This document shows positions 6,221 to 6,432 of a stretch of DNA of 6,432 nucleotides, one piece after another (the stretch's first letter is position 1; each line of letters begins with the position of its first letter). Position numbers and translations under genes: made by a program. The notes under the pieces are model-generated. The model was not told the origin of the DNA. It did not search any database and saw nothing but the letters and a program-made list of their open reading frames with translations. This stretch comes from Pseudomonadota bacterium (lineage in GTDB: Bacteria > Pseudomonadota > Alphaproteobacteria > Rhizobiales > Xanthobacteraceae): positions 1 through 6,432 of the forward strand of contig JAJYAH010000416.1 in NCBI GenBank assembly GCA_021779635.1, read 5' to 3'.

Positions 6221-6432
6221 GCGCCGAAGATATCGAGGCCAGCAAAGCGCCGCTGATGGATCACCTGATCGAGCTGCGCTCGCGGCTGATCAAGGCGCTG
6301 CTGGCGTTCGGCGTCGCCTTCATCTTCTGTTTCTTCTTCGCCAAGCAGATCTACAACGTGCTGGTATGGCCGTTCGTCTGGGTCGCGGGCGCGGAGAATT
6401 CGAAGTTCATCTACACCGCGCTGCTGGAATAC
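6217..6432 (+). CDS. tatC: Twin-arginine translocase subunit TatC, 5' part (runs off the window)
   Basis: TatC is the polytopic core of the Tat translocase and recognises the twin-arginine motif. Only 72 residues are visible of about 250-280 expected. The cytoplasmic N-terminus includes [11 protein letters not shown] (14-24), the family signature. By comparison with the E. coli N-terminus, E19 and R21 correspond to E15 and R17. The first membrane helix is about residues 26-42 ([14 protein letters not shown]), and P52 in VWPF corresponds to E. coli P48. The frame is open to the window edge. The ATG overlaps the tatB stop by four bases (ATGA), and AAGGA at 6200-6204 is a distant ribosome site, so translation is probably coupled to tatB. 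Confidence 0.95.
   Translation, partial: MSAEDIEASKAPLMDHLIELRSRLIKALLAFGVAFIFCFFFAKQIYNVLVWPFVWVAGAENSKFIYTALLEY

Noticed and set aside
5485..6264. Long open frame on the - strand (259 codons) antisense to tatA and tatB
   Set aside because: It mirrors the GC-rich coding of well-identified tatA/tatB, its product is repetitive low complexity where it opposes the TatB repeats, and it resembles no family I know.

Overview
This GC-rich window is almost entirely coding, and every gene reads on the + strand. It looks like chromosomal DNA of an alphaproteobacterium of the order Hyphomicrobiales, most likely the Bradyrhizobium / Rhodopseudomonas / Nitrobacter group. The basis is the gene order (argS, SPOR-domain gene, nagZ, scpA, scpB, tatA, tatB, tatC) and recognisable N-termini (Tat[10 protein letters not shown], Tat[10 protein letters not shown]). 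The assignment comes from memory of these families and no search was run. I see no insertion sequence, integrase, tRNA, CRISPR array or other sign of recent transfer.

Layout. Positions 1-999 are the 3' part of argS (arginyl-tRNA synthetase). Positions 1108-2559 encode a bitopic, FtsN-like SPOR-domain membrane protein. Positions 2607-3635 are nagZ (cytoplasmic beta-N-acetylglucosaminidase of muropeptide recycling). It overlaps scpA (3632-4462) by an ATGA junction. scpB follows after 21 bases (4484-5200, with a start chosen downstream of the longest possible frame). A 169-base gap with three short inverted repeats leads to tatA (5370-5606). A 125-base gap containing part of a small tandem duplication leads to tatB (5732-6220), which overlaps the 5' end of tatC (6217 to the window edge) by another ATGA.

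How the genes relate. ScpA and ScpB are the kleisin and winged-helix subunits of the SMC condensin complex. TatA, TatB and TatC form the complete twin-arginine translocase for folded proteins. The SPOR protein and NagZ belong to septal peptidoglycan binding and peptidoglycan recycling. A chromosome-segregation module, a cell-wall/division module and an export module therefore lie side by side. I read this as a conserved housekeeping neighbourhood rather than a new system. A functional link is possible: in E. coli, septal amidases are Tat substrates and they create the denuded glycan that SPOR domains bind. For this organism that link is inference.

The points most worth a second look are small: alternative start choices for scpB and tatA, near-perfect repeats at the tatA stop codon and inside tatB, hairpins between scpB and tatA, a possible leaderless promoter at nagZ, and a Cys pair plus a conserved-looking cytoplasmic motif in the SPOR protein. 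I found no convincing previously undescribed system.
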